NCBI RefSeq assembly: GCF_000768705.1
Contig: NZ_AVPJ01000006.1
Coordinates: forward strand, 1-64,000
From: Knoellia sinensis KCTC 19936
GTDB taxonomy: Bacteria > Actinomycetota > Actinomycetes > Actinomycetales > Dermatophilaceae
Length of the DNA stretch: 64,000 nucleotides
Direction: 5' to 3'
Within the stretch, counting starts at the first letter, position 1. The number at the start of each line of letters is the position of its first letter. A program made the translations under genes and the position numbers. The notes under the pieces were generated by a model, which worked only from the letters and a program-made list of their open reading frames with translations, was not told the origin of the DNA and did no database searches. Positions 18,579-26,742 of this stretch are shown here, piece by piece.

Positions 18579-19617
18579 CCCCGAGGACCTCAACTCCGCG
18601 ACTGCCAGCGCCCCTTCCCGCGGTGACGTCCTGCGCGAGGCGATCCAGCGCTACAGCGCGCTGCAGCCCGAGCTCCGGCAGGTCGCGGACGAGTTCGTCG
18701 CCATGGTCACCGTGCTGCTCGACGAGGCCGGCATCAACTACGTCAGCGTCACCGGGCGGGCCAAGAGCATCGCGTCGTTCGCCGGCAAGGCCGGCCGCAC
18801 GGTCGATGGTGAACCGGTCTACGTCGACCCCTTCTCCGAGATCACGGACACGGTCGGCGTGCGTGTCGTCACCTACCTCCAGGGCGATGTTGCCGCGGTC
18901 GCCGATCTGCTCGCCCACGAGTTCAGCGTCCTCGACGACCGTGACCTCGGCCAGGAGACCGCCAGCGAGGGTCGTTGGGGTTATGCCAGCCGACACCTCT
19001 TGGTGACCCTCGACGACGAAGGCGTCGACCCGGCATACGTGCACCTTCGCGGTCGGTCCGCGTCCGTCCAAGTACGTACGATCCTCCAGCACGCCTGGGC
19101 CGAGTTCGAGCACGACGTGCGCTACAAGGGATCGGTTCCGGCGGCCGACCTGCCAGACCTCGATCGGCGCTTCACGCTGGCGGCCGGACTGCTCGAGCTC
19201 GCCGACCGGGAATTCACCGCGATCCGGGACCGTCTCCTGTCCGGCGTCGGCGCCCCGGGACTTGAGTCCGGGGACGACGACCCGCGACTCAGCGGCACCG
19301 ATCTCGCGGCGTTCCTGTCGTCGCAGTTCCAGGAGGCGGGCTGGTCCCGCACCGACCACTACACGTGGATCGCCGGGCTCCTGCTCGAACTGGGCATCAC
19401 GTCCCTCGACGAGCTGGGGGGACTGCTCGGCACCATCGACGTCGACGGGATCAACGAGCGGATGGGCTACAAGTACCCGGCGGGAGCAGTGCGCCGACTC
19501 GATGACGCACTGCTCGCCGTGTTCGGGCCGCGCTACATCAGGCTCCATGGCAACGCCCACCGGGTCGAGTCACTCACCGCCCGCCTCGAGAAGGTTCGTG
19601 GGTCGGCCGGACTCTGA
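18571..19617 (+). CDS. RelA/SpoT-domain protein, alarmone-synthetase-like
   Basis: A 348-residue protein. Residues 45-190 form a RelA/SpoT synthetase-like domain: VTGRAKSIASFAGK (substrate-binding Arg63, Lys65, Lys73), EITDTVGVRVV (metal-binding Asp93), GYASRHLLV and ASVQVRTILQHAWAEFEHDVRYK. The glutamate that normally precedes the QxRT motif and is needed for pyrophosphate transfer appears as Ser165, so (p)ppGpp synthesis is doubtful. A further 120-residue helical C-terminal part has no recognised domain. No hydrolase, TGS or ACT domain is present. ATG 18571 lies within the end of the HAD gene. It converges with the acetyltransferase gene, leaving two bases between stops. Confidence 0.8.
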   Translation: MSDPEDLNSATASAPSRGDVLREAIQRYSALQPELRQVADEFVAMVTVLLDEAGINYVSVTGRAKSIASFAGKAGRTVDGEPVYVDPFSEITDTVGVRVVTYLQGDVAAVADLLAHEFSVLDDRDLGQETASEGRWGYASRHLLVTLDDEGVDPAYVHLRGRSASVQVRTILQHAWAEFEHDVRYKGSVPAADLPDLDRRFTLAAGLLELADREFTAIRDRLLSGVGAPGLESGDDDPRLSGTDLAAFLSSQFQEAGWSRTDHYTWIAGLLLELGITSLDELGGLLGTIDVDGINERMGYKYPAGAVRRLDDALLAVFGPRYIRLHGNAHRVESLTARLEKVRGSAGL

Positions 19618-19619
19618 GC

Positions 19620-20399
19620 TCACCGCGAGCCGACGACGAATCGCGTTCTCGCGGCGAAGCCGACGCGGTAGCCGAGGCGCTCGTACAGAACGCGAGCACG
19701 TGGGTTGTCCTCGAAGACACCCAGCGAGGATGCGCCCGTGCGGGCGATCGCTTCGCGTGTGAGGTATGCCGTGATCGCGCCACCCAACCCCTGCCCCTGG
19801 TGGGCGGAGTCGACGGTGATCCCGCCGAGCAGGGGGACCTCCGCGTTGCCGGGTTCGGCGCACCCGCAGCCGATGATCCGACCCGCTTCATCGCGGATCA
19901 CCACCCACTCCTGCCCCGGCCGTGCGAACGGCGCCGCGTGCGTCCCCGGGTTGTGGGTGCGGAGGAAGTCGACGAGGGCGTCGTGCTCGTCGACCCGGAT
20001 CGGCTGGACCCTGGACTCGGCTGGCGTCGCTGGGGGCGGAGTCACGGTCCACATCCAGTCCCAGGTGTTTCCCCCTCGGACCGGGAGGGCCGCGTCCACG
20101 GCCGAGTAGGCGTCGCGCGGTGCGGAGACATGCGCGGGTGCGTGCCCGGCGAACCACTCGGGAAAGGACGGCGAGGCGAGCAGATCCGAGAGCTCGTCGA
20201 CCCTTCCGAGGAACTGCACGCCTCGCCGTCCATCGGGCCACGTCTGGGCCCACGCCACGGCAGTAGTCGACGTGAGCACCAGGGCTGGGAGCAGCAGGCC
20301 GGCGCCCGTGTCGAACCGAATGACAGGGTCGCCTGCGCTCGCGACCTCGAGCGCCTCTCGCGAGTCGAGGCGCTCGACGAATCCTCGCCCGCGACTCAA
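19620..20399 (-). CDS. GNAT-family N-acetyltransferase
   Basis: A 259-residue protein. The C-terminal GNAT domain (about 130-255) has the acetyl-CoA loop VDSAHQGQGLGGAIT and the terminal NPRARVLYERLGYRVG helix-strand. The N-terminal 120 residues are a divergent, possibly degenerate GNAT or unrelated domain. The start is a TTG whose last bases form the stop of the upstream hydrolase (TTGA), indicating translational coupling with it. Substrate unknown. Confidence 0.82.
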   Translation of the reverse strand: MSRGRGFVERLDSREALEVASAGDPVIRFDTGAGLLLPALVLTSTTAVAWAQTWPDGRRGVQFLGRVDELSDLLASPSFPEWFAGHAPAHVSAPRDAYSAVDAALPVRGGNTWDWMWTVTPPPATPAESRVQPIRVDEHDALVDFLRTHNPGTHAAPFARPGQEWVVIRDEAGRIIGCGCAEPGNAEVPLLGGITVDSAHQGQGLGGAITAYLTREAIARTGASSLGVFEDNPRARVLYERLGYRVGFAARTRFVVGSR

Positions 20400-21208
20400 C
20401 GCGTCAGGAAGTCAACGAGCGCCGCGTTGAACTCCTCGGCGTGGCTGACGTTGACGCCGTGTGGTCCGTCCTTGATGACGACGAGTTCGCTTCCGGCGAC
20501 CTGCTCGTGGGCGCGCTGACCGGACACCTCCAGCGGCACGATGGCATCGGCGTCGCCGTGGATGACGAGGGTCGGCACCGTCACCTTCGCGAGGTCCTCC
20601 GTGAAGTCCGTGAGCCAGGACTCGATGCTGGCCTCGGCGGCATCGAGGTCGGCCTGGGCGGCCAGCGCGAGCGCTTCGGCACGCTGCTCCTCGGACACCT
20701 TGAGCTCCCCGGAGGAACTGAAGAAGTTCGTCATGAACGCGTCCAGGAATCCCTCCCGATCGGCACGCAGCCCAGCCTGCATCTTCTCTGCCTCGGCGCG
20801 GGGAAGGCCGCCGTCGGGGTTGTCCTCGTTCTTCTCGAGCCACGGCGGAATGGCGGCAGCGAAGGCGATGCTGTGCAGGCGGTCCTGCCCGTGGTTGCCG
20901 ACATAGCGCGCGACCTCGCCGCCGCCCATCGAGAATCCGACGAGGGAGACATCACGCAGGTCGAGCTCCTCGAGCAGTCCAGCCAGGTCGGCTGCGAGGG
21001 AGTCATAGTCGTATTGCCCGTCCGGTGCAGGCTCGGATTCACCGAACCCGCGGCGGTCGTAGGTGATGACGCGGAGGCCGGCTGCCGTCAGCGCGGGAAC
21101 GGTGTCACTCCAGGAGGCGCCGGACAAGGGCCAGCCGTGGATGAGGACGACCGGGCGCCCGTCGCCCCCGGTGTCCTCGCGGTGCAGCGTGGGGGAGTTG
21201 TCGGACAT
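20396..21208 (-). CDS. Alpha/beta hydrolase, cofactor-free haloperoxidase-like
   Basis: A 270-residue alpha/beta hydrolase. The oxyanion segment is VVLIHGWPLSGASW, the nucleophile elbow is GFSMGGGE (Ser), the acid is Asp in HGDADAIVP and the histidine lies in DGPHGVNVSHAEEFN. The DRRGFGES segment and overall form match non-heme chloroperoxidase/esterase proteins, many of which are simple esterases or perhydrolases. GGAAGG precedes the ATG. A minus-strand TAGGCT lies 34 bases upstream. Confidence 0.87.
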   Translation of the reverse strand: MSDNSPTLHREDTGGDGRPVVLIHGWPLSGASWSDTVPALTAAGLRVITYDRRGFGESEPAPDGQYDYDSLAADLAGLLEELDLRDVSLVGFSMGGGEVARYVGNHGQDRLHSIAFAAAIPPWLEKNEDNPDGGLPRAEAEKMQAGLRADREGFLDAFMTNFFSSSGELKVSEEQRAEALALAAQADLDAAEASIESWLTDFTEDLAKVTVPTLVIHGDADAIVPLEVSGQRAHEQVAGSELVVIKDGPHGVNVSHAEEFNAALVDFLTR

Positions 21209-21242
21209 GACGTCACCTTCCGTCGGAAGCGCTGGGGTTCCC

Positions 21243-21248
21243 AGCCTA
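21243..21248 (-). promoter_or_regulatory. Putative -10 element of the hydrolase-acetyltransferase pair
   Basis: TAGGCT on the minus strand, 34 bases before the hydrolase ATG. The same hexamer on the plus strand at 21282-21287 serves the divergent rarA gene. Confidence 0.4.
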
Positions 21249-21281
21249 TGCAGGCGGCGCCGGTGTGTCAGTCGTGGCCGT

Positions 21282-21287
21282 TAGGCT
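21282..21287 (+). promoter_or_regulatory. Putative -10 element of rarA (leaderless)
   Basis: TAGGCT followed by exactly six bases and then the GTG start of rarA; no ribosome site is present, so the mRNA is probably leaderless. Confidence 0.6.
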
Positions 21288-21293
21288 GATTCG

Positions 21294-22664
21294 GTGCCCG
21301 CCGCCGACCTCTTTGCTGCCAGCGAGGGGGATTCGACGACGTCGACCTTGCCCCCGCTCGCGGTCCGCATGCGACCCGCCACGATCGAGGAGGTCCGAGG
21401 GCAGGCCGACATCCTGAGGCCCGGTAGCCCACTACGACGCCTCATCGAGGGCTCTGGTGGCACGGCGGGCGCCCTGAGTGCGATCCTCTGGGGCCCCCCC
21501 GGCACGGGCAAGACGACGTTGGCCCATCTCGTGGCGACCGCGGCGAACCGCGAATTCGTCGAACTGTCGGCGGTGACTGCTGGCGTCAAGGACGTCAGGA
21601 CCGTCATGGAGCTCGCGGCGCGCAATCGCGACCTCTACAACCGACAGACCGTGCTGTTCCTGGACGAGATCCACCGCTTCAGCAAGGCGCAGCAGGACGC
21701 GCTGCTGCCCGGCGTCGAGACCCGTCAGGTCATCCTTGTCGCCGCGACGACCGAGAACCCGTCGTTCTCCATCATTGCCCCACTGCTGTCGCGGTCGATG
21801 CTCATCACCCTGACCTCGCTCGATGACTCCGAGATCGGGGACGTCCTCGACGTCGCGGTGAGGGACGAACGTGGACTCGACGCGGCATACACGTTGACCG
21901 ACGAGGCGAGGGAGCACCTCGTGCGCATCGCGCAGGGCGATGCGCGGAGGGCGCTCACCTCTCTGGAGGCATCGGCGGGGGTGGCGCTCGACGACGCGCC
22001 GGCCGGTCGGGCCGACGAGGAGCCCTTGGAGATCACGCTCGCGCACGCAGAACAAGCGGTCGCGCAGGCGATGGTGCGCTACGACAAGACGGGGGACCAG
22101 CACTACGACGTGGCTTCGGCCTTCATCAAGTCCATGCGCGGATCGGACGTCGACGCGGCCCTGCACTACCTCGCGCGGCAGCTGGAAGCGGGGGAGGACC
22201 CACGTTTCATCGCGCGCCGGATCGTCATCGCGGCCAGCGAGGACGTGGGCATGGGTGACCCGACGGCACTCCAGACGGCGGTGGCTGCCATGCATGCCGT
22301 GGCACAGATCGGCATGCCCGAGGCGCGCATCATCCTCGCCCAGGCTGTCGTCCACAACGCGCTCGCGCCCAAGAGCAATGCGGCGTATGCCGGGATCAAC
22401 GCTGCCGTCTCCGACGTGCGTTCCGGACGTGGCGGGGCCGTGCCTGCCCACCTTCGGGGGAGCGGGTATGCCGGTGCGTCCCGACTCGGGCACGGCAAGG
22501 GCTACGTCTATGCCCACGACGAAGCCGACGGGGTGGCCAGGCAGCAGTACCTCCCGGACGACCTGCATGGGAAGACCGACTACTACCAACCCACCGACCG
22601 CGGGTTCGAGGCGCGACTCCAGGAGCGCTGGACCTGGCTCAAGGAGCGCCTCGGCCGCAACTGA
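21294..22664 (+). CDS. rarA: Replication-associated recombination ATPase RarA (MgsA)
   Basis: A 456-residue AAA+ clamp-loader-like ATPase acting at stalled forks. The N-terminal MRPATIEEVRGQ segment is followed by Walker A WGPPGTGKTT, Walker B VLFLDEIHRF, sensor 1 VAATTENPSFS and the arginine finger region LLSRS. The C-terminal tetramerisation domain (about 260-450) contains SDVDAALHYLARQLEAGEDPRFIARR and the GYVYAHDEADG end. GTG start without ribosome site, directly after a -10-like hexamer. Confidence 0.95.
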   Translation: MPAADLFAASEGDSTTSTLPPLAVRMRPATIEEVRGQADILRPGSPLRRLIEGSGGTAGALSAILWGPPGTGKTTLAHLVATAANREFVELSAVTAGVKDVRTVMELAARNRDLYNRQTVLFLDEIHRFSKAQQDALLPGVETRQVILVAATTENPSFSIIAPLLSRSMLITLTSLDDSEIGDVLDVAVRDERGLDAAYTLTDEAREHLVRIAQGDARRALTSLEASAGVALDDAPAGRADEEPLEITLAHAEQAVAQAMVRYDKTGDQHYDVASAFIKSMRGSDVDAALHYLARQLEAGEDPRFIARRIVIAASEDVGMGDPTALQTAVAAMHAVAQIGMPEARIILAQAVVHNALAPKSNAAYAGINAAVSDVRSGRGGAVPAHLRGSGYAGASRLGHGKGYVYAHDEADGVARQQYLPDDLHGKTDYYQPTDRGFEARLQERWTWLKERLGRN

Positions 22665-22679
22665 GGCGATGTGCCCGGG

Positions 22680-23051
22680 TCAGACTCCACCGAATGTCGT
22701 TCGAGCGATTCCGCCCTGGTCCGTTCGTTGGTCGCGTTGCTTCGGGTCACGGATGCGCCCGCAACGGGTGCACTCGAGCGCGAAGACCGTCGGGTCTGCC
22801 GACCCGGTGTGGATCCGGCGGTCATGGTGGCGTCCCACGTAGCAGAAGGCCGCGCCGGATCCCGCCTGTGAACTCAGGACCTCCCAGCGAAGGTGAGGTG
22901 CCCCGAACAGGGTCGAGACGGCATACCCGAGTTGTTTGGTGCGTGGCAGGGACTCGAGATCCGCCTCGAACTCCGCGACGTAGCGGCGTCGGACCGGCGA
23001 GGGGAGGATCTTGATCGAGAGGCTGAGGAGGGGGTCGGCGAGTCGAGTCAT
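22680..23051 (-). CDS. Small cysteine-containing protein paired with PadR regulator
   Basis: A 123-residue protein of unknown function. The first 60 residues form a probable amphipathic helical region (LLSLSIKILPSPVRRRYVAEF). The C-terminal half has AFCYVGRHHDRRI and ECTRCGRIRDP, so three Cys plus His may form a zinc site. The ATG overlaps the padR stop (ATGA) and is preceded by AAGGAG. PadR regulators usually control the gene cotranscribed with them, so this is the likely target or effector. Confidence 0.65.
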   Translation of the reverse strand: MTRLADPLLSLSIKILPSPVRRRYVAEFEADLESLPRTKQLGYAVSTLFGAPHLRWEVLSSQAGSGAAFCYVGRHHDRRIHTGSADPTVFALECTRCGRIRDPKQRDQRTDQGGIARTTFGGV

Positions 23052-23395
23052 GACGTCGCTCCTTGGGGTCGTGCTGCCGACGGGGCTCGCGAGGCGAGCC
23101 GGGCCTGCTTTGCCTTGGCGCTCGCGACCGCCGCCCGTGCCTGCGCCAGGCCGTCGCCCGTGAGCTGGTAGAGCCGTCGGCGAGGACGACCGGCGTCGAC
23201 CGGATCGATGTCCTCCCACGTGCTCGTGACCCAACCGAGGCCCTCGAGGCGGGCCAGGATCGGATGGACGGTGCCGCTCGGCAGGGCGGTGGTGGCGCCG
23301 ATCGCGAGTCCGTAGTGGACCGCGTCGGGTGCGGCGAGAAGGGTCTCGAGGACGGCTCTCGTCGGGCCCGTCATGCGCAACGTGCCTCGTGCCAT
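23048..23395 (-). CDS. PadR-family transcriptional regulator
   Basis: A 115-residue winged-helix repressor of the PadR type. The PadR domain spans about residues 5-85, with the recognition-helix region SGTVHPILARLEGLGWV and the wing around GRPRRRLYQLTGDG; the tail is Ala/Lys-rich. A minus-strand TAGAGT precedes the ATG by six bases. Ligand unknown. Confidence 0.88.
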   Translation of the reverse strand: MARGTLRMTGPTRAVLETLLAAPDAVHYGLAIGATTALPSGTVHPILARLEGLGWVTSTWEDIDPVDAGRPRRRLYQLTGDGLAQARAAVASAKAKQARLASRAPSAARPQGATS

Positions 23396-23401
23396 GGTCT
23401 A

Positions 23402-23407
23402 ACTCTA
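23402..23407 (-). promoter_or_regulatory. Putative -10 element of padR (leaderless)
   Basis: TAGAGT on the minus strand, six bases before the padR ATG. It lies inside the imperfect dyad CTAGGTAGAGTTAG, a possible autoregulatory site. Confidence 0.55.
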
Positions 23408-23463
23408 CCTAGGGTGTCAAGGGTCGGCGAGGAACGCGGCGGCGCGCGGACGGACCGGACACG

Positions 23464-23469
23464 TAGGAT
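23464..23469 (+). promoter_or_regulatory. Putative -10 element of alaS
   Basis: TAGGAT, 68 bases before the alaS ATG. Six bases after it is a GTG that would open a 24-codon upstream ORF on a leaderless transcript. Confidence 0.55.
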
Positions 23470-23475
23470 TCACCG

Positions 23476-23550
23476 GTGCCCCATCCGGGCCTGACGCCTT
23501 CGACCAGATGCCTTTCGACCCCAGGGACTGACACACATGGAAACCGCTGA
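23476..23550 (+). CDS. Possible leaderless upstream ORF overlapping alaS
   Basis: GTG at 23476, six bases after TAGGAT, opens 24 codons (beginning MPHPGLTPSTRCL and ending DTHGNR) and stops at 23548-23550, 14 bases inside alaS in another frame. If transcription starts at 23476 this is the first start codon on the mRNA. It contains no alanine, so it is not a classic alanine-attenuation peptide; translation through the alaS start could still modulate alaS. Coding status is not proven. Confidence 0.35.
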   Translation: MPHPGLTPSTRCLSTPGTDTHGNR

Positions 23551-26230
23551 GATCCGGCGCCGCTGGCTCGCCTTCTTCGAGAAGAACGGCCACACGGTGG
23601 TGCCCTCCGCGCCCCTGATCCACGACGACCCCAACCTGCTGTTCGTCAACGCGGGCATGGTGCCGTTCAAGCCCTACTTCCTGGGTCAGGAGTCGCCCCA
23701 GTGGCAGCGGGCCACGAGCGTCCAGAAATGTGTCCGGACCGGTGACATCGAGGAGGTCGGCAAGACCTCGCGGCACGGCACCTTCTTCCAGATGAACGGC
23801 AACTTCTCGTTCGGGGACTACTTCAAGAAGGACGCGATCAAGTTCGCTTGGGCGCTGCTCACGACATCGCAGGACGAGGGCGGCTACGGGTTGGATCCCG
23901 ACCGTCTGTGGGCCACCGTCTATGAGGACGACGACGAGGCCGAGCGTCTGTGGGCCGAATACACGACCATCCCCATGGAGCGCATCGTGCGCCGCGGCAA
24001 GGCCGACAACTACTGGCACATGGGTGTGGCAGGTCCGGGTGGCCCCTGCAGCGAGATCTTCTACGACCGCGGGGAGGAGTACGGCCAGGAAGGCGGCCCC
24101 GCTGTCGACGAGGACCGCTACATGGAGATCTGGAACCTCGTCTTCATGCAGTACGAACTGAGCGAGGTCCGGTCGAAGGTCGATTTCGACGTGTCCGGCC
24201 CGCTGCCGGCCGAGAACGTCGACACCGGCATGGGGCTGGAGCGCATTGCTTCGGTCCTGCAGGGCGTCGACAACCTGTACGAGATCGACGAGGTCTACCC
24301 GGTCCTCGAGAAGGCCGCGGAACTGACGGGCAAGACCTATGGGGCGCAGTCGGCGCACGACGCCGCGCACAGCCACCCGGACGACGTCCGGTTACGGGTC
24401 GTCGCCGACCACGTGCGTTCCTCGCTCATGCTCATCGGTGACGGCGTGACGCCGGGCAACGAGGGCCGTGGCTACGTCCTGCGCCGGATGCTCCGCCGCG
24501 CCGTGCGCTCGATGCGACTGCTCGGCTTCGACGAGCCGGCACTCCCGCTGCTTCTCCCGGTCTCCATGGAGCGGATGAAGCAGTCCTACCCAGAACTCGA
24601 GACGGGTTTTGACCGGATCAGCCAGATCGCCTATGCGGAGGAAGAGGCCTTCCGCCGCACACTTGCGTCGGGCACGACGATCCTCGACACCGCCGTCGCA
24701 CGGACCAAGGAGTCCGGCGGGACGACGCTTGCGGGCGACCAGGCCTTCCAGCTCCACGACACCTACGGCTTCCCGATCGACCTCACGCTGGAAATGGCCG
24801 AGGAACAGGGCCTCGCGGTCGACCGCGAAGGCTTCACCCGCCTCATGCAGGAGCAGCGGGATCGTGCCAAGGCTGACGCCAAGGCGAAGAAGTCGGGCCA
24901 CGCCAACACGGAGGTCTGGAAGGACCTGCGGGCAGCTGGCGAGACCGACTTCCGCGCGTGGCAGGAACTCACCAGCGAGGCGAAGGTCCTCGGCCTCGTC
25001 ATCGACGGTGAGCGAGTGGAGGAGATCGAGCCGGGCCAGCGCGGCCAGGTCGTCCTCGATCGGACGCCCTTCTATGCGGAGTCCGGTGGCCAGATCGCCG
25101 ACGAGGGCATCATCACGGCCGACGGAGTGCACCTCAAGGTCATCGACGTGCAGCGCCCCGTCAAGGGCCTCATCGCACACACGGTCGAGGTCGTGCACGG
25201 GCCGCTGCGAGCCGGTGCGCCAGTCCTCGCGGAGGTCGATCCGGAGTGGCGGCTCTCGGCCTGCCAGGCGCACTCGGGGACCCACGTCATCCACGCGGCC
25301 CTGCGGCAGGTGCTCGGCCCGTCGGCCCTGCAGTCCGGCTCCTACAACAAGCCCGGCTACCTCCGCCTCGACTTCGCCTGGGGTCAGGCGCTCTCGCCGG
25401 AGACCCGCAGTGAGATCGAGGAGGTCGCCAACCTCGCGGTCCGCAAGGACCTGCCCGTGTCCGCTTCATGGATGCCCTTGGCGCAGGCCCGCGAGATCGG
25501 CGCCCTCGCGCTGTTCGGCGAGACCTATGCCGAGGACGTGCGGGTCGTCGAGATCGGCGGCCCCTGGTCGCGCGAACTCTGCGGTGGCACCCATGTCGGG
25601 CACTCGTCGCAGGTCGGGGCCCTCACCGTCACCGGGGAGTCCTCGGTCGGCTCCGGTGTGCGTCGCCTCGAGGCCTACGTCGGCATGGACGCGTTGCGCT
25701 ACCTGGCTCGCGAGCGGGCCATCGTCGCCGAGCTCACCGGCATCGTCGGCGGCCAGCCGGGCGAGCTGACCGATCGCGTCGGTGCCATGGTGTCGCGGCT
25801 CAAGGACGCTGAGCGCGAGCTGGAGCGAACGCGCAAGGAGGCTGTGCTTGCCGCGGCCGGATCGCTGTCCGACAAGGCCAAGGATGTCAATGGCGTCCGC
25901 TTCGTCGGCCATGACGCCGGTGGCGACACCGGTGCCGACGACGTGCGTGCCATGGTCCTCGATGCGCGACAGAAGCTCGGCGAAGGTGCCCCCTCGGTCG
26001 TGGCCGTCACCGGCAGCGCCAAGGGGCGGCCCGTCATCGTCATCGCCACGAACCAGGCGGCGCGCGACAAGGGCATCAAGGCAGGCGAACTCGTCCGCAT
26101 CGCCGCACAGACTCTGGGTGGCGGCGGTGGCGGCAAGGACGACATCGCCCAGGGCGGTGGCCAGGATCCCGCGAAGACCGCCGAGGCGATCAACGCCGTC
26201 GAGTGGCGCGTCGGGGAGCTGGTCGGTTGA
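23537..26230 (+). CDS. alaS: Alanyl-tRNA synthetase
   Basis: An 897-residue class II AlaRS. The catalytic domain opens METAEIRRRWLAFFEKNGH and includes GMVPFKPYFLG and GRGYVLRRMLRRAVR. The editing domain follows, with zinc ligands HSGTHVIHAALRQ (HxxxH) and CGGTHVGH (Cys and His). The C-terminal C-Ala domain ends in the glycine-rich segment GGGGGGKDDIAQGGG. An AGGG lies upstream of the ATG. It is first in alaS-ruvX-mltG-aroE, the same order as Rv2555c-Rv2552c in M. tuberculosis. Confidence 0.97.
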   Translation: METAEIRRRWLAFFEKNGHTVVPSAPLIHDDPNLLFVNAGMVPFKPYFLGQESPQWQRATSVQKCVRTGDIEEVGKTSRHGTFFQMNGNFSFGDYFKKDAIKFAWALLTTSQDEGGYGLDPDRLWATVYEDDDEAERLWAEYTTIPMERIVRRGKADNYWHMGVAGPGGPCSEIFYDRGEEYGQEGGPAVDEDRYMEIWNLVFMQYELSEVRSKVDFDVSGPLPAENVDTGMGLERIASVLQGVDNLYEIDEVYPVLEKAAELTGKTYGAQSAHDAAHSHPDDVRLRVVADHVRSSLMLIGDGVTPGNEGRGYVLRRMLRRAVRSMRLLGFDEPALPLLLPVSMERMKQSYPELETGFDRISQIAYAEEEAFRRTLASGTTILDTAVARTKESGGTTLAGDQAFQLHDTYGFPIDLTLEMAEEQGLAVDREGFTRLMQEQRDRAKADAKAKKSGHANTEVWKDLRAAGETDFRAWQELTSEAKVLGLVIDGERVEEIEPGQRGQVVLDRTPFYAESGGQIADEGIITADGVHLKVIDVQRPVKGLIAHTVEVVHGPLRAGAPVLAEVDPEWRLSACQAHSGTHVIHAALRQVLGPSALQSGSYNKPGYLRLDFAWGQALSPETRSEIEEVANLAVRKDLPVSASWMPLAQAREIGALALFGETYAEDVRVVEIGGPWSRELCGGTHVGHSSQVGALTVTGESSVGSGVRRLEAYVGMDALRYLARERAIVAELTGIVGGQPGELTDRVGAMVSRLKDAERELERTRKEAVLAAAGSLSDKAKDVNGVRFVGHDAGGDTGADDVRAMVLDARQKLGEGAPSVVAVTGSAKGRPVIVIATNQAARDKGIKAGELVRIAAQTLGGGGGGKDDIAQGGGQDPAKTAEAINAVEWRVGELVG

Positions 26231-26232
26231 GC

Positions 26233-26742
26233 ATGCGCCCCGGGGTTCGTCTGGGGGTCGACGTCGGCACCGTGCGTGTCGGGGTCGCCGTCAGCGACCC
26301 GGGGGGCGTTCTGGCCACGCCACACGCCACGCTGACGAGGTCGTGGCCGGACGCCTCGACGGGCCCTGATGACGTGGACGAGATCGTGGCCCTCTGTGCT
26401 GACCGAACGGCGATCGAGATCATCGTCGGACTCCCTCGATCACTTTCGGGTGATGAGGGACCGTCTGCTGCGGCAGCGCGCACGTATGCTGCGGAGTTGG
26501 CCCGGCGGGTTGTCCCCGTGGGTGTCCGTCTGGTCGATGAGCGACTGACCAGTGTGGACGCTCACAGGGCCTTGCGGGAGAGTGGAATGACTGGTCGGCG
26601 GCAGAGAGCCGTTGTCGACCAGGCCGCAGCAGTGCTCATCCTTCAGAACGCGTTGGACGAGGAGCGTAGTTCGGGCCGCCCAGCGGGCGAGCCCGTGAAG
26701 CACAAGCGGCGAAGGCCAAAGACGAAGGACGGACAACGGTGA
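26233..26742 (+). CDS. ruvX: YqgF/RuvX-type Holliday junction resolvase-like nuclease
   Basis: A 169-residue RNase H-fold protein. The N-terminal GVDVGTVRVGVAVSDP carries the first catalytic Asp, the middle EIIVGLPRSLSGDEG has the family motif, and VRLVDERLTSVDAHRAL supplies the Glu. A C-terminal acid in VVDQAAAVLILQ completes the site. Relatives process 16S rRNA ends or Holliday junctions. The ATG at 26233 is used; a TTG at 26227 overlapping the alaS stop (TTGA) is an equally possible start because the GGGGAG site fits it better. Confidence 0.9.
   Translation: MRPGVRLGVDVGTVRVGVAVSDPGGVLATPHATLTRSWPDASTGPDDVDEIVALCADRTAIEIIVGLPRSLSGDEGPSAAAARTYAAELARRVVPVGVRLVDERLTSVDAHRALRESGMTGRRQRAVVDQAAAVLILQNALDEERSSGRPAGEPVKHKRRRPKTKDGQR

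Noticed and set aside
23415-23420. TTGACA on the minus strand as the -35 of padR.
   Set aside because: Only seven bases separate it from the TAGAGT -10, far too short for a sigma factor pair.
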